Shown in pieces: positions 62,264-64,000 of a stretch of 64,000 nt of DNA (positions are counted from its first letter, which is position 1; every line of letters begins with the position of its first letter). The DNA comes from Jannaschia sp. CCS1 (GTDB lineage Bacteria; Pseudomonadota; Alphaproteobacteria; Rhodobacterales; Rhodobacteraceae). The position numbers were made by a program, and so were the translations under genes. Where the stretch lies: the NCBI RefSeq assembly GCF_000013565.1, contig NC_007802.1:1240001-1304000 (forward strand). Reading direction: 5' to 3'. The notes beneath the pieces are model-generated. The model saw nothing but the letters and a program-made list of their open reading frames with translations. It had not been told where the DNA came from and did not search any database.

Positions 62264-63516
62264 CCATTGAACTTACCCCTCCACCCAAAAAGAACCCGCA
62301 GAAACGCTCCACCAGTGCGACCCGTCCGCCAGAGGCGCGGTCCCGTGCGGCGCTTGGCCTGAGCGCCGCCGCTGCTGAGGGACGCTTTGCGCTTCAGGTC
62401 TGTGCGGAATGTCAGGCCGTGCAATACCCGCCGCGCGATGCCTGCGCGGCGTGCATCGGCACCGATTTGGTCTGGCAAGATATCTCCCCAGATGGCCACC
62501 TGTTGGCCGAGACGACAATCCAGACCTCCACCAAGCTGTTTTTCCGCGAGCGGGCTCCCTGGCGAATGGGATCGGTCAAACTCACGGCGGGGCCCGTTGT
62601 TCTGTGTCACGTTCACGGCGATTGCACCCGTGGCGGTCCAGTGAAGATATTGAACCGTTTGGATAAATCAGGCCAAGCCGTGCTAATCGCAATTCCCCCC
62701 GAGAGGACCGAGCATATGGATGATGACCCCCAACTCCGCGCGATGTCCGCCAACCCCAAGCACCGTCGCATCCTGATCACCGACGCCTGGAACCCAAACA
62801 CGCCCGCCTTGGCGAAGGCTCTGTTGGAGGCGGGGGCCGCGACGATCTTTGTGGGTGAAGCAGAAAGCTGGCGGCCCCATCCCAACCGCGACACGCTGGC
62901 GGGGATGGAGAATGTGGACATCCTGCCGCTGGACGTGACCGACACGGCTTCGGTCCAGACACTTGCCGGAGAGATTGGCGGCAAGACCGACATCCTTATA
63001 AACAACGCCCGCTTCATGCGCCCGGGCGGCGTCCTGGCGCGCGGGGACACAGGGTTTGCCCGTGATGAGATGGAGGTGAATTACCTCGGGCTCATGCGGC
63101 TTGCGCAGGCCTTTGGTCCCGGCATGTGCGCGCGAATGGCAGATGGGGTGAACTCCGCCGCGGCCTGGGTCAACATTCTGTCCGCCCACGCGTTGTCCAA
63201 TGCGCCGGATTATGGGTGTTTCTCGGCCTCCAACGCCGCCGCCTACTCCCTCAGCCAATCGTTGCGTGGAGAGTTCCGCAGCGCCGGGCTGCGGGTCATG
63301 AACGTCTTTGTGGGACCGACGGACGATGATTGGTACGCCCCTTTGCCACCGCCCAAAGTGCTGCCCACAGGCCTGGCACGATCTGTCGTGGATGGTCTTC
63401 GCGACGGGCTGGAGGACGTCTGGTGCGGTGACATCGCCAAAGACATGCGCGACCGCTGGCGGCGTGATGCAAAGGTGCTGGAGCGGGAGATGACATTCGG
63501 GAGTGAAGGCGCATGA
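62260..63516 (+). CDS. DUF35 OB-fold/zinc-ribbon protein fused to degenerate SDR
   Basis: A 418-residue fusion. Residues 40-148 are a DUF35-type partner domain with a rubredoxin-like zinc ribbon (Cys48, Cys51, Cys62, Cys65 in VCAEC and ACAAC) and an OB-fold (LAETTIQTSTKLFF, WRMGSVKLTAGPVVL). Residues about 167-410 are an SDR domain (ILITDAW, LINNAR). The SDR nucleotide motif TGxxxGxG is missing, and Tyr and Lys of YxxxK are Phe321 and Asn325 in FSASN, so it is probably non-catalytic. Similar pairs of thiolase-like and DUF35 proteins form a single functional complex. ATGA overlaps on both sides. Confidence 0.85.
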   Translation: MTIELTPPPKKNPQKRSTSATRPPEARSRAALGLSAAAAEGRFALQVCAECQAVQYPPRDACAACIGTDLVWQDISPDGHLLAETTIQTSTKLFFRERAPWRMGSVKLTAGPVVLCHVHGDCTRGGPVKILNRLDKSGQAVLIAIPPERTEHMDDDPQLRAMSANPKHRRILITDAWNPNTPALAKALLEAGAATIFVGEAESWRPHPNRDTLAGMENVDILPLDVTDTASVQTLAGEIGGKTDILINNARFMRPGGVLARGDTGFARDEMEVNYLGLMRLAQAFGPGMCARMADGVNSAAAWVNILSAHALSNAPDYGCFSASNAAAYSLSQSLRGEFRSAGLRVMNVFVGPTDDDWYAPLPPPKVLPTGLARSVVDGLRDGLEDVWCGDIAKDMRDRWRRDAKVLEREMTFGSEGA

Positions 63517-64000
63517 GCAACCTTGAAAGTTTGGCTGCGGACATCACCGCCGGCACCGTGCGCATCGTCGATCTGACCCACACATTGGACCCAGATTTTC
63601 CGGTTATCATCTTGCCGCCGGAATTCGGCCAATGTGCCCGGTTTCGCATGGAAGAGATCAGCGCCTACGACCATCGCGGGCCAGCGTGGAAGTGGCACAA
63701 CCTGACCTTGTCCGAGCATACGGGCACCCATTTCGACGCGCCGTCGCACTGGATATCTGGCCGTGATGTGCCCAACGGCTCGGTCGATGAAATCCCGGTG
63801 GAGGCGTTTGTCGGCCCGGTCGTGGTCATCGATTGCTCGGCGGGCGCTGCGGCAGACGATGATTTTGAGCTGACGCCAGAGGTTATCGAGGCGTGGGAGG
63901 CGGAGCACGGGGTGATCCCGATAGGTGCGTGGGTGTTGATGCGCACCGACTGGTCCAAACGATCCGGCGCGGCGTATCTGAACATGCGCGAGGATGGTCC
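63513..64000 (+). CDS. Cyclase-family hydrolase (isatin hydrolase/kynurenine formamidase type), 3' part beyond window
   Basis: The reading frame starts with ATG at 63513 (ATGA overlap) and is open to the window end. The visible 162 residues contain the metal-binding motif SEHTGTHFDAPSHW with His69, His73, Asp75 and His79, as in the cyclase superfamily of isatin hydrolases and KynB. Members open the ring of isatin or hydrolyse N-formylkynurenine, both giving anthranilate-related products. Either activity fits a neighbour of the 2-aminobenzoate operon. The C-terminus is not seen. Confidence 0.85.
   Translation, partial: MSNLESLAADITAGTVRIVDLTHTLDPDFPVIILPPEFGQCARFRMEEISAYDHRGPAWKWHNLTLSEHTGTHFDAPSHWISGRDVPNGSVDEIPVEAFVGPVVVIDCSAGAAADDDFELTPEVIEAWEAEHGVIPIGAWVLMRTDWSKRSGAAYLNMREDG

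Noticed and set aside
1-64000. CRISPR array, rRNA operon or phage structural genes
   Set aside because: No regular spaced repeats, rRNA sequence or phage modules were seen.

Overview
The window looks like a chromosomal segment of a marine Rhodobacteraceae (Roseobacter group) alphaproteobacterium. The evidence is G+C-rich coding sequence, tightly packed operons joined by ATGA overlaps, DUF2927 and roseobacter-type periplasmic proteins, BMP-type and sugar ABC systems, and a CoA-dependent 2-aminobenzoate route. This is an inference from protein character; no 16S rRNA gene is present.

Layout. 1-2.5 kb: the start of a lipoprotein gene running off the left edge, tRNA-Ser(UGA), and next to the tRNA two AlpA-type HTH remnants, probably left by an integrative element. 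2.5-9.8 kb: a LacI regulator with a perfect palindromic operator and a carbohydrate ABC operon (binding protein, two unusual permeases, a GH63-type hydrolase, ATPase), probably for a glycosidic compatible solute. 9.9-19.6 kb: a patchy accessory zone with a decayed IS6-family fragment, a frameshifted HNH-like gene, a guanidine-II riboswitch ahead of a guanidinium exporter and a cysteine hydrolase, a full IS1182-family element with a frameshifted transposase, a small AraC operon, a doubly frameshifted ardC-like gene, and a TetR/SnoaL-like pair with duplicated operators.

19.6-26.7 kb (minus): an operon for a cytosine-deaminase-like enzyme, a BMP-family ABC importer and an amidase, probably for uptake and breakdown of a nucleobase or related N-heterocycle. 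27.2-28.7 kb: a divergent thioredoxin-reductase-like flavoprotein and Rrf2 regulator. 28.9-33.9 kb: TetR-controlled RND efflux pump. 34-36 kb: another IS6 remnant, a secreted triple-repeat protein and a DUF2927 protein. 36.2-42.6 kb: OsmC, a second RND pump whose adaptor has a membrane extension, and a divergent LysR. 42.6-46.8 kb: AraC regulator and an operon of secreted alpha/beta hydrolase, SnoaL-like protein and two SDRs.

47.2-64 kb (plus, running off the right edge): a catabolic block. The first half is the aerobic CoA-thioester pathway of 2-aminobenzoate (anthranilate): ligase, monooxygenase/reductase, acyl-CoA dehydrogenase, enoyl-CoA hydratase, SDR, thioesterase, RidA and a MarR regulator. 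The second half has its own MarR and encodes a two-subunit indolepyruvate:ferredoxin-oxidoreductase-like enzyme, a second acyl-CoA ligase, a thiolase-fold protein without the nucleophilic Cys, a DUF35 protein fused to a degenerate SDR, and a cyclase-family (isatin hydrolase / kynurenine formamidase type) hydrolase. I infer that the second half turns an indolic or arylpyruvate compound into 2-aminobenzoyl-CoA or anthranilate for the first half. This is the most interesting candidate system in the window, together with the riboswitch-linked guanidine operon.
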